The translations under genes and the position numbers were made by a program. Below are positions 22,357 to 32,911 of a stretch of DNA of 64,000 nt, piece after piece; positions within the stretch are counted from its first letter, which is position 1, and each line of letters opens with the position of its first letter. Source of the stretch: Rutstroemia sp. NJR-2017a BVV2 (taxonomy: Eukaryota; Ascomycota; Leotiomycetes; Helotiales; Rutstroemiaceae); contig NJPS01000010.1 in the NCBI GenBank assembly GCA_002946415.1, forward strand, positions 868,001 through 932,000. Direction: 5' to 3'. The notes below the pieces were generated by a model that had not been told where the DNA came from, ran no database searches, and worked only from the letters and a program-made list of their open reading frames with translations.

Positions 22357-23931
22357 TCAACCCCTTCCAAATCTTCGATCAAAAAGCTTCAGTACACCCA
22401 TGACTGATGCTGCCTCTACTTCCATTGGAGCTCGCCCAGCATGATGTGGCGGCGTAGCATGAAGACGGCCAAGCCAGGTATTTAGCTCATCACTCGCTTG
22501 GTCAAAATTCTTATGAGTTGCGAGAGTTTTATATGTATCTGCACAAGACAGACTGGGAGGAGGTTGTGATGGAGGAGCTGTCTGAACTGTCTTGCAACAA
22601 CCGCCTCCAGAGGCATTCCCACCACAACACCCATCGGGTGGAGCAGAAGTAGAGGAAGCTCTCATGGCTGCCAAAGATCGACAGAATAATCCTGATTTTG
22701 GATCGCTTAGACATTGCTTGCAAGTACCAGGACCATTGACACAAGAATCGGCAGGCGCAGAGGCAGTGACAGGTCGGTGCATATGATTAGGTTGCAATGA
22801 GGGAAGTTTGATCTGAGTACTTTCGACATCTGTGTCTGAAGGTGGTGGCGTTACTTCATTCAGTAATGGAGCAAGGCGATTCTCGCGTTCTCTTTCGTGC
22901 ATAGCATTAGACTCTGCTGCAGCTTCAGCACACATGCAATAAGTTCCTTGCTCACAGAAGCCACATGATTCTATAGGTGGTCTTGCTGTGCTTTGAAGGG
23001 GTTGAGGTGAAGGATGTATAGGAGCGGACTGGTGTGATGAAAATTGTGCCGTGAAATCGATCTCCAGAGGCGACGATGGCCTAGAGAAGTGGCGAGCACG
23101 TTTCTCTACAGTACCTTCCATTGAAGGCGAATGTGCTCTCTTTAAGTCTGTAGATACTCCTAAGTCTGCAGCAGAATTCTTTAGAGTCTCCTCCAAACAC
23201 TCGCAATTCGTGTCGGGACCGCACTTTCCACAACCAGAAGCAGCATTAGCAATCACTTCTTCAACACAAGCACATTGACTGGTTGCAGTACATCGTCCAC
23301 ATCCGACTTGGTGTGGTTCTTCAACCTCCTGAACAAATGGAGTACTTTGTTGCGGTTGTAGTAGGGCTTGTTCTTGTCGACGATTGCGACGTGGTGGAAG
23401 AGGAACAGCATCGGTGCCTGTGCTTTGGAATCCATTCCTTAAATATGCCAGTTCCTTTAATGCAGCCTCTTTTTCCCCTTTCTCATAATCCGCAATGCGA
23501 TCGAGCGTATCGCAACGTAGTTTCCATGATTGAAGTTCTCCGTTGAACCGAGCCACTTCTGCTTCAAGTCTAGATATCTTCAACCTTAATTCGTTCTCAC
23601 GTTTCTGTTGTTCTTCTCTTGTTTCTTCGAGTTGTTCCTCTAACTCCCCAACTCGCGCTGCCCGCCGCTCTCTAAACGCACGTTGCGCAGCTCTATTTTG
23701 AGCCTTTCGCTTTGTTGGTGGGGTGTCTGTTGCCGGCTTTCGACCAGGCTTCGGACGCGGCGGAATGACCCATTCTTTTGTCGTCATGATGGTAGGCGTA
23801 CCTGAGCCTGACGGTGACGCCATTATGCTCACATTTGATAAGTTGGCTGTCTTGAGAGCAAGGACAGGAGCCGGCGCAAGTGCTGCTGGTGAACCAGCCG
23901 ATGATGGCGTCGACACTGCTGGTGAGGCCAT
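22357..23931 (-). CDS. hapX: HapX, bZIP regulator of iron homeostasis
   Basis: A single exon of 524 residues. The Hap4-like CCAAT-complex-binding motif KEWVIPPRPKPGRKP is at 52-66. The bZIP basic region NRAAQRAFRERR is at 79-90 with the N-x7-R spacing, followed by a coiled coil to about 165. Cysteine-rich regions that sense Fe-S status lie at 211-222 (CGRCTATSQCAC), 234-245 (CGKCGPDTNCEC), 323-334 (CGFCEQGTYCMC) and 397-417. The conserved C-terminal stretch around SCADTYKTLATHKNFDQAS is present. In other Pezizomycotina HapX binds the CCAAT-binding complex. It represses iron-consuming genes and activates siderophore genes in iron starvation, and activates iron storage in excess. The upstream region has a perfect SreA-type GATA site (24222-24230), fitting the known SreA-HapX feedback loop. 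Nuclear. Confidence 0.97.
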   Translation of the reverse strand: MASPAVSTPSSAGSPAALAPAPVLALKTANLSNVSIMASPSGSGTPTIMTTKEWVIPPRPKPGRKPATDTPPTKRKAQNRAAQRAFRERRAARVGELEEQLEETREEQQKRENELRLKISRLEAEVARFNGELQSWKLRCDTLDRIADYEKGEKEAALKELAYLRNGFQSTGTDAVPLPPRRNRRQEQALLQPQQSTPFVQEVEEPHQVGCGRCTATSQCACVEEVIANAASGCGKCGPDTNCECLEETLKNSAADLGVSTDLKRAHSPSMEGTVEKRARHFSRPSSPLEIDFTAQFSSHQSAPIHPSPQPLQSTARPPIESCGFCEQGTYCMCAEAAAESNAMHERERENRLAPLLNEVTPPPSDTDVESTQIKLPSLQPNHMHRPVTASAPADSCVNGPGTCKQCLSDPKSGLFCRSLAAMRASSTSAPPDGCCGGNASGGGCCKTVQTAPPSQPPPSLSCADTYKTLATHKNFDQASDELNTWLGRLHATPPHHAGRAPMEVEAASVMGVLKLFDRRFGRG

Positions 23932-23950
23932 TGTTTCGGCACAATAAATT

Positions 23951-23968
23951 GCCGATTGGAGAATCGGC
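23951..23968. promoter_or_regulatory. Inverted repeat with CCAAT box just upstream of hapX
   Basis: GCCGATT and AATCGGC are perfect 7-bp arms around a 4-nt spacer, 20 bp before the hapX start. The left arm plus spacer contains ATTGG, a CCAAT box on the hapX strand. The arms are seen directly; a regulatory role is inference. Confidence 0.3.
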
Positions 23969-24221
23969 TTAGTCGGAAAAACAGTGTATCACGAGTAAGA
24001 GGATTCCTATATAATCACGAAAAGTTCTGTAGTAATCGTCGCTGAGTCGTTATTGTAGCTCCTAATCACCGTTTACCATGAATTTGGAATGAATCTAGAA
24101 GAACTAGAAGATTCATCAACAAATAAGAAGGAACGAATGAGCTTTGGTTGAAGTTCGAAGTTGTAAGAGGGGAAAAATGGAAAACGAAGATAGAACCAAG
24201 AGATTAGATCTTTCCTGGCTG

Positions 24222-24230
24222 TTATCAGAT
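24222..24230 (-). promoter_or_regulatory. Putative SreA (GATA factor) binding site upstream of hapX
   Basis: The minus strand reads ATCTGATAA, a perfect match to the ATCWGATAA consensus known for the iron-regulatory GATA repressor SreA. It lies about 290 bp before the hapX start codon and on the hapX coding strand. A second GATAA follows on the plus strand at 24236-24240. SreA represses hapX when iron is sufficient in Aspergillus; the same wiring here is inferred. Confidence 0.55.
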
Positions 24231-24739
24231 TTTTTGATAAAACTTAGCGTCGAAGCCTAGTGTCATCTTTCCAAGCTAATTCGCCGAAAATCGGCTCATT
24301 TCGTCGCTCAGTCAAGCCAACCTTCACCTGTATGACTGCGATTTCGAAGTCTGTCGATTTCAGGACCCAATCAAATCACTCGTCACACGATTATCTCTCC
24401 ATACCAAGAGAAAGAGGAGACCCTGAGAGGAAGATTCCTTGCCCTCGGTTGATTCAGTTACATCAGCTTGGATTCTGTTATGTAACAAGGGTACTCCTCC
24501 GGTCCCGAAAATCTGCTCAGCATTCAGTTATTGACTGATTCTGGACTGCCGGTCAGCCTGAGGCAGCGAATCAAGGAGTGCAGGTGTTCAGGAAGGACGA
24601 TCCTCCACACAGGAGTACTGAGTAGCCGCAACGTTCGAAGTTGTGGTGTGCTTAACGGTTCGCATAAGATCCGGGCCAGAATCTCTCAGCCCCTTATAAA
24701 GCTCCTCAAATCGCCATACTGCTACTCTCAACCGAAAGT

Positions 24740-25606
24740 ATGAGTAAATTCTACTTTGGCGGTGGATCCGGTGATATCTCCTCAGACGACGAAGACAATT
24801 TACCATATCCCGAAGCCCTTCCCAGAAGCGATTTTCTCGCTCCGACATTTGACGCGCCAACTTACCTCTCCACATTATCCGATCGTCATCAGACTTTAGA
24901 GGATCTTCGGTCCGATCTTCGAGAACGATCTCAGGCCCTTTCGAAGGAACTGCTCGACCTGGTAAATACCAATTATGAGCAATTTTTAAGCTTGGGCTCA
25001 GATCTCAAAGGTGGAGAAGAGAAGGTTGAGGATGTTAGAATGGGATTGTTGGGCTTTAAAAGGGGGGTTGAAGATGTGAAAGGGAAAGTTAGAGAAAGAA
25101 AGGTGGAAGTTGAAGGACTTCTTGGAGAGAAGAAAAGCGTTAATAAAGATATCGCACTGGGGAGAAAGTTGCTGGAAGTGGATTCACGACTTGAAGAGCT
25201 TGAGGATAGGTTGATGGTTGCGTCACTGGGTCGATCACCAGATGGTCTAGATGATTCTTGGAGTGAGGACGAAGAAGAAGATGAAGATGAAGAGGAAGGA
25301 GAATTCACAAGTAATATGAACGGAACGAGCACGAAGAAGTTGCAACGCTTTGTGCTGGACTATCGAAATATTGAGTATCTCACAACGACTGTCGGATTAG
25401 AGCATCCATTTATCACGGCTCAAAAACCTCGATTACTTCGTCTGAGGAATACGATCGTTCTGGATTTGAATGCTGCTCTGAAACAAGCCATCTCGCTAGG
25501 TGAAGGCGGTAAGACGCGCATGATTAAGATTCTGGGAATCTATCGTGATCTGGGTGTAGGTGAAGAGGCAGTAAAAGTCTTGCGAGATGCAAAGTCAACA
25601 GCTTAA
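24740..25606 (+). CDS. Conserved oligomeric Golgi complex subunit 2 (COG2)
   Basis: A single exon of 288 residues. The N-terminus has an acidic, Ser/Asp-rich lead (SSDDEDNLPYPEALPRSDFLAPTF). It is followed by YLSTLSDRHQTLEDLRSDLR and ELLDLVNTNYEQFLSLGSDL, the conserved N-terminal helices of COG2. A predicted coiled coil covers about residues 55-160, then an acidic insert DEEEDEDEEEGEF. The lobe A subunit COG2 helps tether vesicles returning to the Golgi. The short length, lacking the animal C-terminal domain, is normal for filamentous fungi. It is transcribed divergently from hapX; no shared function is implied. Confidence 0.9.
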   Translation: MSKFYFGGGSGDISSDDEDNLPYPEALPRSDFLAPTFDAPTYLSTLSDRHQTLEDLRSDLRERSQALSKELLDLVNTNYEQFLSLGSDLKGGEEKVEDVRMGLLGFKRGVEDVKGKVRERKVEVEGLLGEKKSVNKDIALGRKLLEVDSRLEELEDRLMVASLGRSPDGLDDSWSEDEEEDEDEEEGEFTSNMNGTSTKKLQRFVLDYRNIEYLTTTVGLEHPFITAQKPRLLRLRNTIVLDLNAALKQAISLGEGGKTRMIKILGIYRDLGVGEEAVKVLRDAKSTA

Positions 25607-25709
25607 GGGACCACCACGCGGCATAGCGTGAGGAGTTTGTAGTATACCCGGTCAAAATCCTTGAGTATCTTATACATTTAAACTACTTTTCTCATACCTA
25701 TTAACAGCT

Positions 25710-26745
25710 CTATAAAGTTGATAAATCTCGAGGGTCGAGGTTCGAGTTGAGGTCTCTAAATTCTCCGTTCAAACTAAAGCCTGGAGAATTTGTTGAACTC
25801 AGAACCACCTCCACTAACTCCTTGTTGATCTTGTCGCTTAATTGAGCCAAGTCCTTCTTCAGAGCTTCAATGAATACTTTGACATTGCGCTGCATCTCTT
25901 CCGGTGTGAACCCAAGTTGACCAATTGCCATCCTCACCACCCCTAGACGTTCTCTGTATTCTGAGCCTCCAATCAAATCCTTCAAAACCAGGGAGGGATC
26001 TTTCACAACCGTCCCAGTCTTCGCACTTGGCATTAATCCCCTTGGTCCCAAAACTCTGCCCAGTCCTGCCTTATTCATCTTCGCCAAAGAATCGGTTTGA
26101 CATATGCACCTGTCAAACTCGATCCGACCATCTTTCACAGCTTCGAATATTTCATCCTCTCCAACTAGTGTTGCCCCTGCCGCCTTCGCAGATTCCGCAT
26201 ATTTCGAGTCCGGTGGGCAAATAACGCATATTCGAATATCGGTCTTGACTGGATGTGGGAGCCGTAATCGATTTCGGACAACAGGTCCATTTTTGAGAGA
26301 TTTCAGCTTTACATGCACTTCGTATTTAGCCGATGTGGGTGGCCGTCCGACCTCAAACGCCCTGATGTAGCTGGGAAGTATAAGTAACAGCTTGAATTCT
26401 TTGAATCCTGTAAACGTACCGCATAGCATCGCACAAGGAAAATTGTTCCGCGTCTTTCAAATCATACTGCCGATATGACGTCCTGGCCTTTCGTTTTTTC
26501 GTATCTTTCACAGCTTTCTTTGGCTTCTGTAGCACTGGTCGAATCCCATTCGCAGCCAAAGCCTTTTCTGTCTTGGATAGTATTCTAGGTTTGAACCCTT
26601 TGTGACGGACTTGAACTATAGGTATCGAGGCTCGTGGGAGACGGAGAATTGTCTGCTTCGCAGGCGACAAAGATAACCTACTCAGCCGAGCAAGACATAA
26701 TGCGTGAGTCGCCATTATTGTTGACAATGCCAATCGCTGCAGCAA
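25710..26745 (-). CDS. Mitochondrial large-subunit ribosomal protein uL1m
   Basis: Exons 26745-26420 and 26370-25710, joined across a 49-nt intron, give 328 residues. The first 60 residues are basic and Ser/Leu-rich, a typical mitochondrial presequence (AKQTILRLPRASIPIVQVRHKGF). The ribosomal L1 domain follows, with VKTDIRICVICPP and the uL1 signature LGRVLGPRGLMPSAKTGTV. It binds 23S-type rRNA at the L1 stalk of the mitoribosome. An alternative start (MATHALC) lies ten codons inside. The divergent neighbour is cytosolic GluRS, another translation gene, 188 bp away. Confidence 0.94.
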
Positions 26746-26933
26746 ATCAAAAGCCGCTCATAACTCAAGATTCTTTGAGACATCTAGCGCGCGATAGGTT
26801 CCGCTCGGAACAACCCTATTCCGTGAGCACTTGTCATTCGACCCCGCTGACTCAAATCAAACCAAAATTCACCCCCACCATCTCAGAATTTATTCCAAGC
26901 CGTCAACGAGTTGTTGCCTACTAAGACGCAATT

Positions 26934-28884
26934 ATGAAAATCGAGGAGTTGTCGCAACTCGCGACCAATCTAGCACCGCTAGACTTCAAAGCTATCGAAC
27001 CGCACCTGGCTGCTTTGGACAAACATCTTACTCTACGCTCATATATTAACGGCTACTCGATTAGCGAGCTCGATACAAAGATATGGATCACCCTTCGAAC
27101 GAACAGGGTCGCTGCAGCTTTTTTAAAGAAGGGCACATTTTCTAACCTTTTGAGATGGTATACTTTCATTGAGCAAACACATCCAGAAATTCAGGAGGAG
27201 ATCAAGCTCAAGGATGAGGCAGAGAAGGCGAAAAAGGCTGCTGCTAGCAAGGTTGGCGCAAGTTACAACATTGCTCTGCCCAATACTGAAAATGGCGTGG
27301 TAACTAGGTTTCCACCTGAGCCATCGTATGTATAGATATTTCATTGGCCCAAATGCTGTGTTACTAATACTGCTCAGTGGATATCTTCACATTGGTCATG
27401 CAAAGGCTGCGCTGCTGAACGACTACTTCGCACACGAGCTTTATAAAGGCACATTACTTCTACGATTTGACGATACAAACCCATCGAAAGAGAAGCAAGA
27501 ATTCCAGGACTCTATCGTTGAAGATCTGGCCCTTATGGGTGTCAAGCCAGATAAAACTAGTCACACGAGTGATTACTTTGACGAGCTATATCAATATGGC
27601 TTGAGGATCATCAAAGAGGGCAATGCATATGCAGACGACACAGATCAACAAACCATGAGAGAGCAAAGAATGGAGGGTATACCGAGCAAGAATCGAGACA
27701 AGAGTATCGAGGACAACTTGGCCATATTCGAGGAGATGAAGAATGGCACGGATGTAGGCAAGAAGTTCTGTATCCGAGCAAAGATGTCGGTAGACAACCC
27801 AAACAAAGCAATGCGCGACCCAGTCATCTATCGATGCCCCAATGATGATGAGGCTACCGGTCAACAACTGCCTCACCATCGAACAGGCAGTACCTGGAAA
27901 ATGTATCCAACCTACGATTTCGCGTGCCCAATTGTCGATTCCCTTGAAGGTGTTACCCACGCCTTGAGAACCACCGAGTACAACGACCGGAATCCCCAGT
28001 ATCAATGGTTCATCAGTCACCTTAATCTCCGCCCAGTCCATATGTGGGAGTTCGCCCGAATGAACTTCATTCGCGTATTCCTATCGAAACGAAAATTGAC
28101 AAAGTTGGTGGAGGCTGGTAAAGTATGGGGATGGGACGATCCTCGTATGCCAACTATTCGCGGTGTACGAAGGAGGGGCATGACTATTCCAGCATTGAGA
28201 GACTTCATTTTGAAACAAGGACCCAGTCGAAATATTGTTACCATGGACTGGACGAACTTCTGGGCCTCTAACAAGAAAGAGATCGATCCGATTGCGCCAC
28301 GGCACACCGCTGTTGAGGTGAAGGATCAGGTTAAAGCTGTGATTAACAATGGACCCGAGACACCCTATACCGAAGACAAGCCAAAACATGGGAAGAATCC
28401 AAAGGTCGGCATGAAGAAGGTTACATATAGCAAAAACATCATTCTTGACCAGGCAGACGTAAAGCTGTTCAAGGAAGGCGAGGAGATCACCCTCATGAAC
28501 TGGGGTAATGCTTTCGTTCGCAAGATCAATGGATCATCCCCTGTTACAGACATTGAGCTTGAGCTTCATCTGGAGGGCGATGTCAAAAAGACCGAGTTGA
28601 AGGTTACATGGCTGTCGTTAGACCAGGAACTTGTTCCTGCTGAGGTGTACGAGTTTGAGTATTTGATCACGAAAGACAAGTTGGAGGAGGACGATAACTG
28701 GGAGGACTTCCTAACACCTGAGTCTGCCCATAAAACAGACCAGCTCTGCGATAGCAATGTTGCTGAGCTAAAGGCGGATGATATCATTCAGTTGGAGAGA
28801 AAGGGTTACTTCAGAGTTGACAAAGCGGCTAAGGATGGACAGCCAGCTGTACTGTTCGGCATTCCCACGGGAAAGACGAAGTAA
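26934..28884 (+). CDS. Cytosolic glutamyl-tRNA synthetase
   Basis: Exons 26934-27325 and 27378-28884 join as TC|T and give 632 residues. Residues 1-120 are a GST-like domain used in yeast to bind the Arc1 cofactor. The class I catalytic core then has GYLHIGHAKAALL (HIGH motif at about 135-138), LRFDDTNPSKEKQEF, and LSKRKLTKLV as the KMSKS equivalent. The C-terminal anticodon-binding beta-barrels end in GYFRVDKAAKDGQPAVLFGIP, typical of eukaryotic GluRS. It charges tRNA-Glu in the cytosol. The single 52-nt intron lies just before the HIGH motif. The gene converges with a dehydrogenase gene; the stop codons are less than 90 bp apart. Confidence 0.97.
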
Positions 28885-28971
28885 AGGGTAGAAAAATTAG
28901 GAATAACGTAGATTATGATTATTACGAATTGAAGCAATCACGATCAAGATTGTATGTTCAAACAAGATCAT

Positions 28972-30140
28972 TCAGATATTTTTCGTGATCCCTGGCTGAA
29001 TCTCCTCCAAGGCCAGCATTACCTCCTCATAAACCCTCTTCTGCACCTCCATCCCCTCCTCACTCCTCACCCACTTACTCGGCCGATCAACCTTACAATC
29101 AACCATATACTGCCCATGACTTTCCTCCCCAGCCGCCGCGGCCGCAACAAGTGTTCTACTACCTACGTCGGTGGTTCTCGCTATGAGCGCCTTTCCTAGC
29201 CACGCTAACACATTCAGGGGAAACAATGCATGCCGCATTAGCTCCGAATGGCAAAATCCAGGCGTCAAGGTGTTTAGTATCACGGGCGACTTTCCAGAAG
29301 CAGCTAACTTGGGTGCAAGTTCGCGGACAACAAGAATCTCGAGGAGTTTGGAGACGTTGTAGCGGTCTTGCTGATAACCGGAGTTAGGATCGCGGAGCGC
29401 AGCCATCAAGTTCGGTGCTTTGCGTTCGCGGAAGATAGCCTAACAACCCTTTAGCATCGTGCATATTCACCTTCCCTCTTCCTCCCACCCGAAAAGCGCA
29501 CCGGGAGAAACATACCTGCTCATGCGCATCACTCGCCACAATAACCAACCTCCCCTGGGCATCCCACCTCCTCGCACTCTCCCTCAAACTCGGCAGCACC
29601 CCCAACGCCATCAAGAAGGTCCCCAGCACATTAACCGTCACCGTACTCTCCATGCCCTCCAGCATCTCAAACCTCGGCACCGCAATCCCCGCATTCTCCA
29701 CCACCACATCCAAGCGCTCGAGTTTGGCGACCCGCGCGCAAAACTCCTGCACGCTGGCGTAGCTGCCGACGTCTACTTGCCACACTTCGATCACGCAGGC
29801 GGACGACGGGTACGCGGATGAGATCTGCGATGCGGCGGAGAGACCTCGTTGCAGGGAGCGGCAGGCGAGGATCACGCGCGAGGCGCCGAGACGCACGAAG
29901 TGTGTGGCGGCGGAGAGGCCGAGTCCGGTGTTGCTGCCGGTTATGAGGATGGTTTGGGAGGTGAAGGGGTGGGTGGGGTGGGGGAGGGTGGTGAATTGGG
30001 ATTTGAGGAAGCGGGTGAGGAAGTCGGCGGGACTGGGAAATTGGTTAGTCGATGGGTTGAGACGAGGGTGCGGATAGAGTGAGGGGAGGGCGGAGCAGGA
30101 GATGGACTTACAGATTGAAGTGACCGAAGAGGTTAGGCAT
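28972..30140 (-). CDS. Short-chain dehydrogenase/reductase
   Basis: Three exons (30140-30112, 30032-29516, 29439-28972) keep frame and give 337 residues. The Rossmann motif TGSNTGLG binds NAD(P)H, followed by VILACRSLQRG. The structural motif reads ENAG where NNAG is usual. The catalytic Ser lies in IVASDAHE and the Tyr/Lys pair in YNVSKLLE. The arrangement is that of the retinol-dehydrogenase-like classical SDRs common in fungi; the substrate cannot be read from sequence. The middle exon is strongly C-rich in third positions, unlike the neighbouring GluRS. The 3' end nearly meets the GluRS 3' end. Confidence 0.93.
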
Positions 30141-30777
30141 ACTGCTGTATTTCAGCTGTTACTTCTTGATCGGAAATGATTGTTTGTTATTTGATATATT
30201 TGATTAGTCGTCTGTCATTAGATATAGGTTGTTGTAATAGATATATCTTGAAAGCATATTGAGGTTGAAGACATAGTGGGATCTGTAGTCGAAGGGATGA
30301 AACGCTCCTCTTGCAGCCCCAGGTCCGTGGTTCGCCGGACCATTGCTATAGTTTAGCTAGTTCGTACATTTATTCGTATGTGACTATTGATGTCAATTAA
30401 TTCCATGTGAAAGGTATTGAGCGAGATACGAAAATTACAGGTTGTATCTGGAAGGACAAGCTTCGCATGGTTACTTACATATATGAAGCTTTTTTTCGGG
30501 GTCCGGGGTACTGAGATCTGGGGAAGATGCACGATCGGTGTGATGCCGAACCATTCATTCTCTCCTTAAAACACGTTTACCCGGACCTATTAGAAGCAAG
30601 GAAGATAATGCTTAGGACAAAAGCTGCATAGGTGGTATCATGTTTAATGAGGTCCATTCGCTCGTTATATACATACATTCTCATCTCTATCACCCAACAA
30701 AACCTTGTTACAAGCTAAAGCAAGAAATGTAGTTTCTCAATGCTTCTTCCAAATCTCAACTATTACTAGGCGCACGC
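30141..30777. other. Intergenic region
   Basis: About 640 bp between two genes on the minus strand. It must hold the SDR promoter and the V-ATPase subunit A 3' UTR. A tRNA-like GGTTCGC stretch near 30330 was examined and rejected. No feature supported. Confidence 0.4.
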
Positions 30778-32911
30778 TTACTCATCCATGACGGATGCAA
30801 ACTTGTCAGTCATGGCTTGCACGAGCTCCTCATACTATCAAAGTGTTAGATCAATGTTTCGCTCACGATTTGGGGATAACCATACCTTCTTAGTGATGAC
30901 TTCCTCGCCGTCGCTTGGCACTTCGAACTTCATACTTCGCAGCTGTGATTGAAGTTCTGAAGTTGCTTCTCGAACCTTACTCCAGCTTTGCCCTTGCGCA
31001 ATTGCCTTTTGGGCCTCGTCGTGGAATCCCATCATTGCCTTCATCATCCATTCTGTCTTCCAGATAGGACAGAATTGGTCATAGTCACTGTAACCGTTTT
31101 GTTGTAGGAAGTCCTCCTTGATCAACGCTGCCACGTCTAGTGTGATCTTATCCGGATCAGACAACGCAGATTTTCCAACCAGCTGAACGACTTGATCCAA
31201 TTCTTCGGAGTCAGAGAGAAGTTGCTTAATACGATCTCGGAGTCTGGGGAATTCGGGGTAGTCTTTCTCGTAGTGCTTGTCCAGAACTGTGGTATATTTG
31301 CTGTAACTGAGACCAGTGTTGATGGAAGGGAAATGTTTGCGTTGAGCGAGCTTCTTGTCGAGACCCCAGAAGACTTGCACGATACCCAAAGTACTACTGG
31401 TGACAGGATCTGAGAAGTCACCACCCGGAGGACTGACGGCACCGACAATGCTAACACTACCCTCACGATCCGGACTTCCAAGAGCTTGCACCTTACCGGC
31501 ACGCTCGTAGAAACTGGCAAGCTTGGCACCAAGGTAAGCAGGGTAACCTTGATCAGCAGGCATTTCTCCCAAGCGACCAGAAAGTTCACGCAGAGCCTCA
31601 GCCCAACGGGAGGTAGAATCGGCCATCATGGCAACATCTTTACCTTGATCACGGAAATATTCAGCCACCGTAATTCCAGTGTAGATAGAAGCTTCACGAG
31701 CAGCGACAGGCATGTTGGAAGTGTTGGCGATAAGAGTGGTACGCTTCATGATAGGCTCCTTGCGACCATCAATGTCGATAGAAAGTTCGGGGAAATCCAT
31801 CAAGACTTCAGCCATCTCGTTACCACGCTCTCCACAACTAGATTTTATTAGCTTACTTGTAAATAGAAGCCACAATCAACTTACCCAACATATACGATGA
31901 TGTCACTGTTCGAGAACTTGGAGACGGACTGACTGATGACAGTCTTGCCACATCCGAAAGCACCAGGAATAGCAACAGTACCTCCTTGGACACTTGGGAA
32001 GAGCGCATCCAACACACGCTGACCAACAACGAATGGCTTGTCCGCTGCAAGCTTCTCGGTCGATGGACGTGGCACACGGACAGGCCAAGTGTGCATCATG
32101 CTATATTCGGTCTTTTTGCCGTCGAATTCGACCTCGAGGATTTTCTGGTCAACCTTGTAGCTTCCCTTCTCAGCAATGCGCGTAATTGTACCTCTTGCCC
32201 TAGGGGGGAAAAGGATCTTATGGTCGTCTAGGAGGGAGTTTTCGTAGACCGTACCCCAGATATCTCCACCTGTAATGTGGTCTCCAACCTTCATAATGGG
32301 CTTGAAGTCCCAATCCTTTTCTCGGTTCAAGGCTGGGGCGGCGATACCACGAGGGATATAAATACTGTTGGAGAGCTCCGAGATAGCTTTAAGGGGTCTC
32401 TGAATCCCATCGTAAATCGTTTCCATCAAACCAGGACCGAGTTCGACCGACAAAGGTTTTCCTGTTCGCATAACTGGATCACCAACAGTAACACCAGCTT
32501 CGCACACACCATACGTCAGCGGTATGTCCAACTGTAATCCGAGGACCTTTCCATACCTGTCTCTTCGTATACTTGAATAGTCGCTCTGTCGGCTTCGAGT
32601 CGAATAACTTCTCCGACAAGGTGGTCATGACCCACTCGAACCTATTCCTGGGTCAACAAGTCAACAGCTTGGTTTGGGTTACCAAAACGTACCAACTCGT
32701 ACATAGCAACACCGATCATATTCTCTGCCACCACGACAGGTCTATCTCAGCGTCAGTCAAGTAATCGCATTTATATGATAGTCCGCACAAACCCTGAGAC
32801 GGAGTAAATCGAACCTAGGTAGCTGCGGTTAGCCATTGCGTTGGTGGGAGGTCAGCGAAGTAAACACAAACCATATTGTTCCTCTCCATCTGCATCTCTT
32901 TGGGGAGCCAT
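30778..32911 (-). CDS. vma1: V-type H+-ATPase catalytic subunit A
   Basis: Seven exons keep frame and give 605 residues: 32911-32872, 32814-32793, 32741-32693, 32641-32557, 32497-31885, 31837-30886 and 30834-30778. The protein hydrolyses ATP in the V1 sector to acidify vacuoles. The N-terminal barrel has [14 protein letters not shown]; Walker A is GAFGCGKT at about 244-251; CGERGNEM follows at 271-278, and [12 protein letters not shown] and the C-terminal helices are typical. No intein is present, in contrast to Saccharomyces VMA1. However, the 47-nt intron 5 interrupts the codon of Gly270, one base before the place where the yeast intein is inserted (between VG and CGERGNEM). Four of the six introns fall in the first 200 coding bases. 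Confidence 0.98.

Larger units (their letters stand above)
23932..24739. other. Divergent hapX / COG2 promoter region
   Basis: About 800 bp between head-to-head genes. It contains the SreA-type GATA site at 24222-24230, an inverted repeat with a minus-strand CCAAT box at 23951-23968, and a plus-strand CCAAT at 24367-24371. No CCAAT-N11/12-RWT HapX motif follows the plus-strand box. Confidence 0.5.

Noticed and set aside
30310..30350. tRNA-like GGTTCGC stretch with short stems
   Set aside because: No acceptor stem, D arm or anticodon arm can be drawn on either strand.
31837..31885. Intein in the V-ATPase subunit A gene
   Set aside because: The coding sequence runs from IIVYVG directly into CGERGNEM with only a 47-nt intron between.
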